Source of the DNA: Saccharopolyspora_D taberi
GTDB lineage: Bacteria > Actinomycetota > Actinomycetes > Mycobacteriales > Pseudonocardiaceae
DNA: 64,000 nucleotides
Direction of reading: 5' to 3'
NCBI RefSeq assembly: GCF_039534165.1
Contig: NZ_BAAAUX010000029.1
Coordinates: 62,001-126,000 of the forward strand
The position numbers were made by a program, and so were the translations under genes. Positions 54,549 through 62,483 of this stretch are shown here, piece after piece (position 1 is the stretch's first letter; each line of letters opens with the position of its first letter). A model generated the notes under the pieces. It was not told the origin of the DNA, ran no database searches, and saw only the letters and a list, made by a program, of their open reading frames with translations.

Positions 54549-55331
54549 TCAGAGCGGCTTGACCTCGATCGATCCGCTACGCGTGGACACCCTGATGCTC
54601 TGCTGGGAGTTCGGATCGCGCTGCACGCCGATCTCCTCACCGCCGCTGCCGGTGTCGGAGTCGACCCGGTACGCCCCCCTCGGCACGGCGAGGTCGATGC
54701 CGCCGCTGCCGGAGCTGACGTCGACCGTCCGCGGCGCGGTCAACCGCGCGCTGACGCTGCCCGAGGCGACGTCGGCGACGAAGCGCTCCCCGCGCAGCTC
54801 TCGCGCGTCGACCCCGCCGCTGCGACCGCGCACCTCGACGTCGCCGCCGAGATCGGCCAGGACCACCTCTCCGGAGCGGGAGTCCACCAGGACGGGTCCG
54901 TCGACGCGCCGCACGTGCACGCCGCCGGAAGCGACCCTGGCGTCCACCGACGCCATCCCGTCCACGTCGAGCGACCCCGACCCCAGCTCGCCGCGGACCG
55001 GCACCGGCGTCGGCAACGTCACCGAGTAGTCGACGCCGCAGTTCCAGCCGCAGCTGGTGCCCAGCACCAGCCGGTCGCCCTCGACCCGGTGCCCGGCGTC
55101 CGCGCCGCCACCCCAAAGAGCGGCGCGATGCACCTTCTCCCGCACCTCACCGCGGGCACCGGGTTCGTAGCGCACCTCGATCCCGCCCGCTCCGCCCGCG
55201 AGCTGGACCGACCCGATGCCCTCCAGCGGCACGGTCCGGATCTCCTCGTAGTCGGCCTGACTCCAGGTCAGCGCCGCCGCTCCCGCAAGCACCAGCGCCG
55301 CACCGCCGACCGCGAGCCCCACCCGGACCAT
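54549..55331 (-). CDS. DUF4097 putative adhesin-like protein, copy 1
   Basis: A 260-residue protein, same architecture as the following gene: signal anchor MVRVGLAVGGAALVLAGAAAL, Cys motif CGWNCGV and repeats GELGSGSLDVDG, VASGGVHVRRVDGP, SGSGGIDLAVPRGAYRVDSD. C-terminal SIEVKPL is identical in both. The two are 45 bp apart and arose by tandem duplication, with the signal regions and termini best conserved. ATG 55331 is preferred, GGGGG upstream. Confidence 0.85.
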   Translation of the reverse strand: MVRVGLAVGGAALVLAGAAALTWSQADYEEIRTVPLEGIGSVQLAGGAGGIEVRYEPGARGEVREKVHRAALWGGGADAGHRVEGDRLVLGTSCGWNCGVDYSVTLPTPVPVRGELGSGSLDVDGMASVDARVASGGVHVRRVDGPVLVDSRSGEVVLADLGGDVEVRGRSGGVDARELRGERFVADVASGSVSARLTAPRTVDVSSGSGGIDLAVPRGAYRVDSDTGSGGEEIGVQRDPNSQQSIRVSTRSGSIEVKPL

Positions 55332-55520
55332 CTCCAACCCCCTTGGTGATCACCCCCGAAACTACGCGCGGCGACCGCCCGTGACATCGGGGTGACCCCT
55401 GAGCCCGCCCCGGGCCGCCCCGGATCCGCCGGTCTGGGATCGCAGACGGGCACTGGCCGAGCGGCATTGGCGGGCGGGGCCCGCGGACCACCAATGGAAC
55501 GCAACGCAACGGAGGTGGGT

Positions 55521-56900
55521 ATGACAACAGCACTCGAAGTCGAGCGGCGTTCCATCGACCGGATCCCGGAAGCCGAGCGGCACGGCCACCCGCGCAGCCT
55601 GTTCACGCTCTGGTTCGCGGCGAACATGCAGATCACCTCGGCCGTGACCGGCGCGCTGACCGTGCTGGTGGGACTGCACCCGCTGTGGGCGCTGATCGCG
55701 ATCGCGGTGGGCAACGCGCTGGGCGGGGTGCCGATGGCGCTGCACGCGGCGCAGGGCCCGCGGCTGGGCATCCCGCAGATGATCCAGAGCCGCGCGCAGT
55801 TCGGCGTGTACGGCGCGGTGCTGCCGCTGGTCCTGGTCGTCCTGATGTACCTCGGGTACTTCGCCAGCGGCAACGTCCTGGGCGGGCAGGCGCTCGCCGA
55901 GATCACCGGGATGCCGGTGGACCTGAGCGTGCTGCTCTACGCCGCGCTCTCGGCGGCGATCGCGATCCTCGGCTACCGGCTGATCCACCGGTTCGGCTGG
56001 ATCGCCTCGCTGCTGTCGGTGGTCGTGTTCGTCTACCTGACCTTCCGGCTGCTGGCCGGGCACGACGTCGGCGCGGTGCTGGCGGGCGCGGAGCTGGACT
56101 TCCCCGCCTTCCTGCTCGCCCTGTCCCTGACCGCGTCCTGGCAGCTCACCTTCGGCCCCTACGTCGCGGACACCTCGCGGTACCTGCCGTCGAGCACGTC
56201 GGTGCGGTCGACGTTCTGGTGGACCTACGGCGGCACGGTGCTCGGTTCGGTCTGGGCGATGTCGTTCGGCGCGCTGGCCTACGCGGTGTCGGGCAACGCG
56301 TTCAAGGGCCGCGAGGTCGCCTACGTCGTCGGGCTCGGCGGCGAGGCCCTGGTGCTGCCGCTGCTGTTCGCGATCGCCCTGGGCAAGTTCACCGTCAACG
56401 TGCTCAACATCTACGGCGGCTACATGACGGTCGCGACGACGCTGACCGCCTTCACCCGCCGGATCGCGCTGTCACCCGCGGCGCGGATCGGCTACATCGC
56501 GTTCGTCGGTGTCGCCGGCGGGACGATCGCGGTGCTGGGGCGCGGCGACTTCCTGTCGAACTTCGTGCTGTTCCTGCACTTCCTGCTGTACTTCCTGACC
56601 CCGTGGAGCGCGATCAACCTGGTCGACTTCTACTTCCTGCGCAAGGAGAACTACGCGCTGGAGGAGATCTACGACCCGGACGGCCGCTACGGCCGTTGGT
56701 GCGCGCCCGCGCTGGTGGCCTACTTCGCGGGGATCCTCGTGCAGATCCCGTTCTCGCACGTGGAGAAGCTGTTCACCGGGTTCCTGGTGCCCGCGCTCGG
56801 CGGCGCGGACATCGCCTGGCTGCTCGGGCTCGTGGTGCCCGGGGCGATCTACTGGGCGGCCATGCGCGGCCGGATCCGCGCCGAGCCGGTCAGGGGATGA
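55521..56900 (+). CDS. NCS1-family purine/cytosine permease
   Basis: A 459-residue, 12-helix transporter: SLFTLWFAANMQITSAVTGAL (helix 1, substrate-binding Asn), GPRLGIPQMIQSRAQFGVYGA, LTASWQLTFGPYVADTSRYLP and NIYGGYMTVATTLTAF. It belongs to the cytosine/purine/nucleobase:cation symporter-1 family, closest in pattern to PucI/CodB-type members. ATG 55521 follows GGAGG. The last 11 bp overlap the tail of the convergent TetR gene. Nucleobase or related heterocycle uptake; the exact substrate is not determinable. Confidence 0.9.
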   Translation: MTTALEVERRSIDRIPEAERHGHPRSLFTLWFAANMQITSAVTGALTVLVGLHPLWALIAIAVGNALGGVPMALHAAQGPRLGIPQMIQSRAQFGVYGAVLPLVLVVLMYLGYFASGNVLGGQALAEITGMPVDLSVLLYAALSAAIAILGYRLIHRFGWIASLLSVVVFVYLTFRLLAGHDVGAVLAGAELDFPAFLLALSLTASWQLTFGPYVADTSRYLPSSTSVRSTFWWTYGGTVLGSVWAMSFGALAYAVSGNAFKGREVAYVVGLGGEALVLPLLFAIALGKFTVNVLNIYGGYMTVATTLTAFTRRIALSPAARIGYIAFVGVAGGTIAVLGRGDFLSNFVLFLHFLLYFLTPWSAINLVDFYFLRKENYALEEIYDPDGRYGRWCAPALVAYFAGILVQIPFSHVEKLFTGFLVPALGGADIAWLLGLVVPGAIYWAAMRGRIRAEPVRG

Positions 56901-57486
56901 TCCCGGCGCCGCGCAGGTAGTCGACGGGCTGGAGCACGTACTTCAGCGCGGGCGTGAGCTCGGCCGCGGTCGGCGGCCGGTCGGCGATCAGGCCCTGCAT
57001 CAGCAGGCCGTCGATGGTGGCGAAGGCGGCCCGGATCGCGTCCGGGTCGCCGCCCTCGCCGCCGTTGACGTAGCCGGAGGCGACCTCGATCCAGCGGCGC
57101 GCGGCCGGGCGCAGCGCGGGGCGGCGGGCGGCGAGCAGGTAGAGCTCGTACTCGGCGATGGTCCGCTCGCGCTTGGCGTCGAGCATCTCGGCCAGCGACT
57201 CGGCCACCACCGCAGGCCACCGCTCGTTGGAGGTGACCTCGCGGGTCATCCGGTCCATGTCGGCGACCAGCGCTTCGACGCCGTCGAGCAGGGTCGCCAC
57301 CAGCAGGTCGTCGATGCTGTCGAAGTAGTAGCCGATCGAGGCCGCGGGCACGCCCGCCTCGCGGGCGATGTTGCGGTGGGAGACCGCGGCGACGCCGTCG
57401 CGGCCGATGACGCGCAGCGTCGCGTCGACGAGGGCGCGGCGGCGCCGCTCGCCCTTGGCCCGCCTGCCGTCGGTCCCAACGGTCAA
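56890..57486 (-). CDS. TetR-family repressor (second SMR-tetR cassette)
   Basis: A 198-residue TetR protein: HTH (about residues 12-60: ALVDATLRVIGRDGVAAVSHRNIAREAGVPAASIGYYFDSIDD). It starts at TTG 57486 overlapping the SMR stop, so it is the second gene of an SMR-tetR operon, the same layout as at 3546-4486 but with clearly different sequence. The gene end overlaps the permease end on the other strand. Confidence 0.88.
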   Translation of the reverse strand: MTVGTDGRRAKGERRRRALVDATLRVIGRDGVAAVSHRNIAREAGVPAASIGYYFDSIDDLLVATLLDGVEALVADMDRMTREVTSNERWPAVVAESLAEMLDAKRERTIAEYELYLLAARRPALRPAARRWIEVASGYVNGGEGGDPDAIRAAFATIDGLLMQGLIADRPPTAAELTPALKYVLQPVDYLRGAGIIP

Positions 57487-57806
57487 TGCGCCCCTCCCAG
57501 CTCCAGCGCGACGACACCTCCGATGATCAGCGCGATGCCACCGATCTGCACGGCGGTGACGCTCTCGCCGAGGAACACCGCCCCGATGACCGCCACCAGC
57601 GCGACCCCCGCGCCCGCCCAGATCGCGTAGACGACCCCGACCGGCAGGCCGAGCTTGAGCACGGCGCCCAGCGCGGTGAAGGCGGCGAGGTAGCCGACGA
57701 CGACCAGGACGGACGGGAGCGGCTTGCTGAACCCCTCGGACAGCTTCAGCGACACCGTCGCGATCACCTCGGACAGGATCGCGACCGCCAGGACCAGGTA
57801 CGCCAC
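57483..57806 (-). CDS. Small multidrug resistance transporter, EmrE/QacC-like
   Basis: A 107-residue four-helix SMR. Glu in helix 1 within LAVAILSEVIATVSLKLSEGF, the EmrE-like context, differing from the SugE-like copy at 4163-4486. GTG 57806 gives the standard SMR length and has GAGGGGG 8 bp upstream; the frame continues upstream for 17 codons without family similarity. Proton-coupled efflux of lipophilic cations expected. Followed immediately by its TetR. Confidence 0.86.
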   Translation of the reverse strand: MAYLVLAVAILSEVIATVSLKLSEGFSKPLPSVLVVVGYLAAFTALGAVLKLGLPVGVVYAIWAGAGVALVAVIGAVFLGESVTAVQIGGIALIIGGVVALELGGAH

Positions 57807-57820
57807 CGGATACCCCCTCG

Positions 57821-57844
57821 AAACTTGTACGACCGCACTAGTTT
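57821..57844. promoter_or_regulatory. Quasi-palindromic operator upstream of SMR-tetR
   Basis: Ends AAACT and AGTTT are perfect inverses (57821-57825, 57840-57844); the interior TGTACGACCGCACT keeps most dyad positions. 24 bp in all, 14 bp before the SMR start, where a TetR site should be. Confidence 0.55.
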
Positions 57845-57898
57845 CCAGGGTACGCACCGCAACGGCACTCAGAAGCCCCCAACCCAGCCGTCGCCCTC

Positions 57899-58046
57899 AA
57901 GCGGCGCAGCCGCTTAGCCCACCCTGCCAACCGGCACCGCCGCGGGTTCTCAGCCGTTCGCTGGCGAGGACAGCTTTTTCCGTCGTATTGGACATACGTC
58001 GGAAAAAGATTCCGGAGCCAGCGGACGCCTGAGGTTCCGCCACCCG
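57899..58046. repeat. Dispersed nested-palindrome repeat, copy C
   Basis: Third copy, 47 kb from the others, same orientation. Starts with AAGCGGC-GCA-GCCGCTT at 57899; outer arms 57950-57965 (TCAGCCGTTCGCTGGC, one extra change) and 58017-58032, inner hairpin identical to copies A and B. Similarity fades after CCGCCACCC. Between the SMR promoter and the DUF1707 gene end. Confidence 0.9.
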
Positions 58047-58069
58047 ACCCACCAAGCAAAACGAGCGAG

Positions 58070-58513
58070 TTACCCCCTCCGGGAACCGCCGTACAGCATC
58101 CCGGCGACCAGGATCACGGCCCAGATGCCCATCGGGATGACCGGCCAGAAGAACTTCAGCTCGCCGGAGGCGAACGACGTGACCGCCCAGATGCCGACCA
58201 GCAGGAACGACGTTCCGGCCCAGTCCCGCCACTCCTTGACCAGCTTCTCCCGGCCGCGGTCGCGGACCGCCTCCCCCGAAGCCGACGCCGAAGCCGAAGC
58301 CGACGCCGAAGCCGACGCCGGAGGCTTCGCGGGCGCGGGCAGGTCCGCCGTCAGCGGCGCGAGCTCGCCGACCGTGACCGCCGCGTACGCGACCCGCACC
58401 CGCTCGTCGTACTCGGCGAGGTCGAGCCTGCCCTCGCCGAACGCGGCCTTCAGCCGCTCGGCCACCGCCTCCCGGTCGGCGTCCGAAGCGCGCACGGAAT
58501 CCGGTTCGGCCAT
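58070..58513 (-). CDS. DUF1707 domain membrane protein
   Basis: A 147-residue protein: N-terminal DUF1707 (VRASDADREAVAERLKAAFGEGRLDLAEYDERVRVAYAAVTVGEL), a low-complexity (Ser-Ala)n linker made from a 12-bp repeat in the DNA, and two membrane helices (GTSFLLVGIWAVTSFASG, FFWPVIPMGIWAVILVAG). DUF1707 proteins are small actinobacterial membrane proteins of unknown role. The ATG overlaps the stop of the GAP-family gene by one base, so they are co-translated. Confidence 0.87.
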   Translation of the reverse strand: MAEPDSVRASDADREAVAERLKAAFGEGRLDLAEYDERVRVAYAAVTVGELAPLTADLPAPAKPPASASASASASASASGEAVRDRGREKLVKEWRDWAGTSFLLVGIWAVTSFASGELKFFWPVIPMGIWAVILVAGMLYGGSRRG

Positions 58514-59205
58514 CACACACCCCCACCGGGCAGCAGCCCGAGAACACCTGCGTAGTACACGATCCCAGCTCGGGCCAGCAGGAAGCCGACGATACCGAGG
58601 ATCCACAGCCAGCTGTCGTCCTTCTTCGAACGCCGCCGCTCCAGCCAGCCCTCCAGTTTCGGCCGCAGGGCGGGCTCGAACAGCGCGAAGCCGAGCATCA
58701 GCAGCACCGGCGGCAGCACGAAGATCGCGTTGTAGCTGACCAGCAGCGGGACCGCGAGCAGCGGATCGGTCGTGTGGCCGCGCAGGATGCCGATCGCGCC
58801 GAGGTAGGGCAGGGCGGTGCTGAACTCGGCGACGGTGATCGTGATCCCGGCGGTGAACACCAGCGGCAGCGGCAGGTTCTCCGGCAGCTTCGGCATCCGC
58901 AGGCCCTGGCGCACCGACTTCGGCGGGAACAGCGCGTAGAGCAGCATCGCCGAGCCGCCGACCGCCGCGAGCGCGTAGCCGATGCGCTGCACGACGAGCG
59001 CGTCGGCGAGCCGCAGGACGCCGTCGAGCCCGAAGTAGATCAGGATGCCCAGGACCAGATAAGTGGCGAAAATCGCACTTGTGTACGTCACGACCCGTGA
59101 CCGGTACGGCCCGCCGCGCAAGAGCAGGAGCACCGTGACGGCGAGCGCCGACGGGTTGAGGGCGTCCAGCAGGGACAACCCGTAGAACCCCAGCAACGAC
59201 TGCAC
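58513..59205 (-). CDS. GAP/Sap-type (LysE-like) membrane protein
   Basis: A 230-residue, six-helix protein: GFYGLSLLDALNPSALAVTVLLLLRG, VVTYTSAIFATYLVLGILIYF, RIGYALAAVGGSAMLLYALF, PLVFTAGITITVAEFSTALPYLGAIG and LLVSYNAIFVLPPVLLMLGF. The DALNP and AEFSTALPYLG motifs match the GAP/sulfolipid-1-addressing (Sap)-like family, members of which export lipids in mycobacteria. GTG 59205 start. It forms an operon with the DUF1707 gene. The substrate is not known. Confidence 0.83.
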   Translation of the reverse strand: MQSLLGFYGLSLLDALNPSALAVTVLLLLRGGPYRSRVVTYTSAIFATYLVLGILIYFGLDGVLRLADALVVQRIGYALAAVGGSAMLLYALFPPKSVRQGLRMPKLPENLPLPLVFTAGITITVAEFSTALPYLGAIGILRGHTTDPLLAVPLLVSYNAIFVLPPVLLMLGFALFEPALRPKLEGWLERRRSKKDDSWLWILGIVGFLLARAGIVYYAGVLGLLPGGGV

Positions 59206-59252
59206 GACCCGAACCGACCCCCTCGGACTCCGCCCGGGCCGATGCTACCGAG

Positions 59253-59280
59253 AAAACTGGACGATCGCACAACTAGTTTT
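59253..59280. promoter_or_regulatory. AT-rich dyad upstream of the GAP-DUF1707 operon
   Basis: AAAACTGGACGATCG with ACTAGTTTT; the outer AAAACT/AGTTTT arms match and the centre CGATCG is itself palindromic. Outer arms resemble those at 57821-57844, so the nearby TetR may also act here, but spacing differs; tentative. Confidence 0.35.
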
Positions 59281-59338
59281 TGGTCTTCGGACCTCGCAGA
59301 ATCACCGACTGTTCCCACCACGAGCACCGCCCCCCTGG

Positions 59339-59352
59339 TTACTCATGAGTAA
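59339..59352. promoter_or_regulatory. Perfect 14-bp palindrome upstream of etfD
   Basis: TTACTCATGAGTAA, a complete dyad 52 bp before the etfD start, in the promoter interval. Binder unknown. Confidence 0.6.
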
Positions 59353-59403
59353 TAGGGCGTACGCTCCCCAAACGGACAACACCCGAAACAGGAGGCCGCG
59401 AGC

Positions 59404-61620
59404 ATGGGTGCTGTACAGATCACGCTGGGTGCGATCTCGGTCGCGCTCGGCGTCGTCGCGTGGAGCATGTTCGCCATGACCATCGCCCGATTCGTGCGGA
59501 TCATCCGCCTCGGGCAACCCGACGGCACCCGAAACGGTCCCGTCATGGCCCGGCTGGCCACCATGGTCAAGGAGTTCGCCGCCCACACGCGGATGAACAA
59601 GTTCCGCAACGTCGGAATCTGGCACTGGCTGGTCATGTGGGGCTTCCTGATCGGCTCCCTGGCGCTGTTCGAGGCCTACGGCGAGGTCTTCGTGCCGACC
59701 TGGGGCTGGCCGATCCTGGACGACCTCGCGGTCTTCCACCTGCTGATGGAGATCCTCGGCGTCGGCACCGTCGTCGGCATCCTGGTGCTGATCGCGGTCC
59801 GGCAGCGCAACCACCCGCGCAAGGCGGGCCGGGTTTCGCGGTTCCAGGGCTCGAACTTCGGGTGGGCCTACTTCATCGAGGCCGTGGTCCTGATCGAGGG
59901 CATCGGCATCCTCGGCGTCCGGGCNNNNNNNNNNNNNNNNNNNNNNNNNNNNNNNNNNNNNNNNNNNNNNNNNNNNNNCCCGGTCGGCGCGCTGCTGCCC
60001 GCCAGCCCGGCCCTGGTGTCGGTGTTCGCCTTCGTCAAGCTGATGAGCGCCACGGTCTGGCTGATCGTGATCTCCCGGACCATGACGATGGGTATCGCCT
60101 GGCACCGGTTCTCGGCGTTTTTCAACATCTACTTCAAGCGCGAGGCTGACGGTGATGTGGCGCTGGGTGCGGTCAAGCCGATGATGTCGGCGGGCAAGCC
60201 GCTGGATTTCGAGGAGGCTGACCCGGACACCGATGTGTTCGGTGCGGGCAAGATCGAGGACTTCTCGTGGAAGGGCTGGCTGGACTTCACCACGTGCACG
60301 GAGTGCGGCCGGTGCCAGTCGCAGTGCCCGGCGTGGAACACCGCCAAGCCGTTGTCGCCGAAGCTGGTGATCACCTCGCTGCGGGATCACGCCTACGCCA
60401 AGGCCCCCTACCTGTTGGCCGGTGGCCGCAAGGACATGGCCGGTGACGAGGTCGGTATCACCGGCGACGGGGCTGAGGAGAAGCTCGCGAAGATCGACGC
60501 GCTCGCGCTGGCCGAGGCCGAACGCCCGCTGGTGGGCGGCCCGGACGAGCTGGGTGTGATCGACCCCGAGGTGCTGTGGGCCTGCACCTCCTGCGGTGCG
60601 TGCGTGGAGCAGTGCCCGGTCGACATCGAGCACGTCGACCACATCGTGGACATGCGCCGCTACCAGGTGATGATCGAGTCGAACTTCCCCACCGAGCTCG
60701 GGGGGATGTTCAAGAACCTGGAGAACAAGGGCAACCCGTGGGGCCAGAACGCCAAGGACCGCCTCGCCTGGACCGAGGACCTGGACTTCGAGGTGCCGGT
60801 GTTCGACGGTGAGCTCGCCGACGATGTCGAGTACCTGTTCTGGGTCGGCTGCGCCGGGGCGTTCGAGGACCGGGCGAAGAAGACGACCCGTGCGGTGGCG
60901 GAGTTGCTGCACATCGCCGGGGTGAACTACACGGTGCTCGGTCCGGAGGAGACCTGCACCGGTGACCCCGCGCGGCGTGCGGGCAACGAGTTCATCTTCC
61001 AGATGCTGGCCCAGCAAAACGTCGAGGTCCTCAACTCGGTGTTCGAGGGCCGTGAGCCGGGCAAGCGCAAGATCGTCGCCACGTGTGCGCACTGCTTCAA
61101 CTCGCTGGCCAACGAGTACTCGCAGCTGGGCGGGGACTTCGAGGTCGTGCACCACACCCAGCTGCTCAACAAGCTGGTGCGGGAGAAGCGGCTGATCCCG
61201 GTGGCGCCGGTGGCCGAGGACGTCACCTACCACGACCCCTGCTACCTGGGCCGGCACAACAAGGTCTACACCCCGCCGCGGGACCTGGTGAACGCCTCCG
61301 GCGCCACCTTCCGCGAGATGCCGCGGCACGCCGACCGGTCGATGTGCTGTGGCGCGGGTGGTGCGCGGATGTGGATGGAGGAACGCGTCGGCAAGCGCAT
61401 CAACCTCGAACGCGTCGACGAAGCCCTCGGGACCGCGCCGTCGAAGATCGCGACCGGCTGCCCGTTCTGCAAGGTCATGCTCACCGACGGCGTGACCGCC
61501 CGCCAGAACGAACAGACCGCCTCCGAAAGCATCGAGGTCGTCGACGTCGCCCAACTCCTGCTCAACGCCGTCAAACGCGGCACCAACGACAAGAAGGAAC
61601 CGGAGACCGCGGAAGCCTGA
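59404..61620 (+). CDS. etfD: EtfD-like membrane Fe-S oxidoreductase
   Basis: 738 codons counting 54 N. Five membrane helices (about 1-220) of the NarI/cytochrome-b type precede an Fe-S module: CTECGRCQSQCPAW (about residue 298) and CTSCGACVEQCPVD (about 394), then two CCG-type units (WVGCAGAFEDRAK with EETCTGDPARRAGNE, CAHCFNSL with HDPCYLG; MCCGAGGARMW; GCPFCKVML). The pattern equals Rv0338c/EtfD, the quinone-linked acceptor of electrons from electron-transfer flavoprotein in fatty-acid oxidation (family knowledge). The N run falls after helix 4 and may hide more than 18 codons. The frame stays open across it. Confidence 0.9.
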   Translation: MGAVQITLGAISVALGVVAWSMFAMTIARFVRIIRLGQPDGTRNGPVMARLATMVKEFAAHTRMNKFRNVGIWHWLVMWGFLIGSLALFEAYGEVFVPTWGWPILDDLAVFHLLMEILGVGTVVGILVLIAVRQRNHPRKAGRVSRFQGSNFGWAYFIEAVVLIEGIGILGVRXXXXXXXXXXXXXXXXXXXPVGALLPASPALVSVFAFVKLMSATVWLIVISRTMTMGIAWHRFSAFFNIYFKREADGDVALGAVKPMMSAGKPLDFEEADPDTDVFGAGKIEDFSWKGWLDFTTCTECGRCQSQCPAWNTAKPLSPKLVITSLRDHAYAKAPYLLAGGRKDMAGDEVGITGDGAEEKLAKIDALALAEAERPLVGGPDELGVIDPEVLWACTSCGACVEQCPVDIEHVDHIVDMRRYQVMIESNFPTELGGMFKNLENKGNPWGQNAKDRLAWTEDLDFEVPVFDGELADDVEYLFWVGCAGAFEDRAKKTTRAVAELLHIAGVNYTVLGPEETCTGDPARRAGNEFIFQMLAQQNVEVLNSVFEGREPGKRKIVATCAHCFNSLANEYSQLGGDFEVVHHTQLLNKLVREKRLIPVAPVAEDVTYHDPCYLGRHNKVYTPPRDLVNASGATFREMPRHADRSMCCGAGGARMWMEERVGKRINLERVDEALGTAPSKIATGCPFCKVMLTDGVTARQNEQTASESIEVVDVAQLLLNAVKRGTNDKKEPETAEA
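59925..59978. other. Assembly gap (54 N)
   Basis: A run of 54 N inside etfD, after LIEGIGILGVR and before PVGALLPASPALV. It is a whole number of codons by count, but the true missing length is unknown. Confidence 0.99.
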
Positions 61621-61629
61621 CGCGGATTC

Positions 61630-61670
61630 CGCTGGAGGGGTGGGCCCGGGCCGGGTCCACCCCTCCAGCG
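61630..61670 (+). terminator. Hairpin terminator after etfD
   Basis: Arms CGCTGGAGGGGTGG (61630-61643) and CCACCCCTCCAGCG (61657-61670) pair perfectly over 14 bp with a 13-base loop, followed by CTTTTC. Confidence 0.85.
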
Positions 61671-61817
61671 CTTTTCGGGGGCGGGTGAAGGACCGCCGGT
61701 ACTCGGTCGGCGTGAGGCCCAGGTGCGCCTTGGCCCCCGCCCCGACAGCTACGCGGCCGTGATCGGGCGGTTCCGCGGCTGACGCGAGAAGAAACGCCCG
61801 CCCCGTCTCCGCATCGA

Positions 61818-62483
61818 TCAGATGAACCTGTTCAGCAACGCTTCGGACTCCGGCCACCCCTCCAGGAGTGCCCGCGCCCGCTCCGAAGCGGCATCGGCCA
61901 GCCGCGTCGGCTCGACAGCAGAAGAGACCCGAAGCCGCTCCAGCAGCTCCCGCCGTCCCTTGCCGCGCATCAGCAGCAGCACGAACGGATCGGCGTCGAG
62001 CAGCCAGGACGCCTGGTAGCTGAGCGCGGCGGCGTGCCTGCACGGGTGCTCGAAGTCCGGGCAGTCGCAGTCCGGCTCCAGGTCACCGATGCCCGGCAGC
62101 AGCCGGACACCCGCGTCGTCGGCGGAGGCGACCAGCTCCTCGGGCATCTCGCCTTCGAGCAGCGCCGCGATGTGCCCGGAACGGGCCGAAACCCGCTCCA
62201 GGAACCGGTCCCATTCCACTTCGGACAGTTCTTCGAGCACCAGCTCGGTGCGGTGCTCGCCCGCCTCCCCGCTGACGGTCGCCGCGATCCGCCCCGGGCT
62301 GACCGCGATCGGTCCGACGTGCCCGCCGAACGCGTACCGGCGGCCGTGCACCAGCTGGTCCGGGTCGAGCGCGGTGTCCTCCACCGCCCGCAACCACGCG
62401 TTGCCCCACCAGGTCCGGGCGAACCGGCTGCGCCGCCGGGTTCCCTTGGGGAAGGCGGGAAATCCGCGCACCCGATCGTTCAT
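61818..62483 (-). CDS. SWIM zinc-finger protein
   Basis: A 221-residue protein. N-terminus FARTWWGNAWLRAVEDTALDPDQLVHGRRYAFGG, then a domain with LEELSEVEWDRFLERVSAR, and a SWIM finger CDCPDFEHPCRHAAAL (CxCx(n)CxH) at about residues 147-162. SWIM proteins of this kind sit next to SNF2 helicases in actinobacteria and probably aid DNA or protein binding. Its ATG overlaps the helicase stop (ATGA), a coupled pair. The intergenic space below (61671-61817) shows no gene, only a short run resembling an AraC-type C-terminus (HLGLTPTEYRRSF) on the minus strand. Confidence 0.87.
   Translation of the reverse strand: MNDRVRGFPAFPKGTRRRSRFARTWWGNAWLRAVEDTALDPDQLVHGRRYAFGGHVGPIAVSPGRIAATVSGEAGEHRTELVLEELSEVEWDRFLERVSARSGHIAALLEGEMPEELVASADDAGVRLLPGIGDLEPDCDCPDFEHPCRHAAALSYQASWLLDADPFVLLLMRGKGRRELLERLRVSSAVEPTRLADAASERARALLEGWPESEALLNRFI

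Noticed and set aside
59302..62043. Long antisense frame of about 900 codons opposite etfD
   Set aside because: Shadow frame crossing the N gap; no family motifs.
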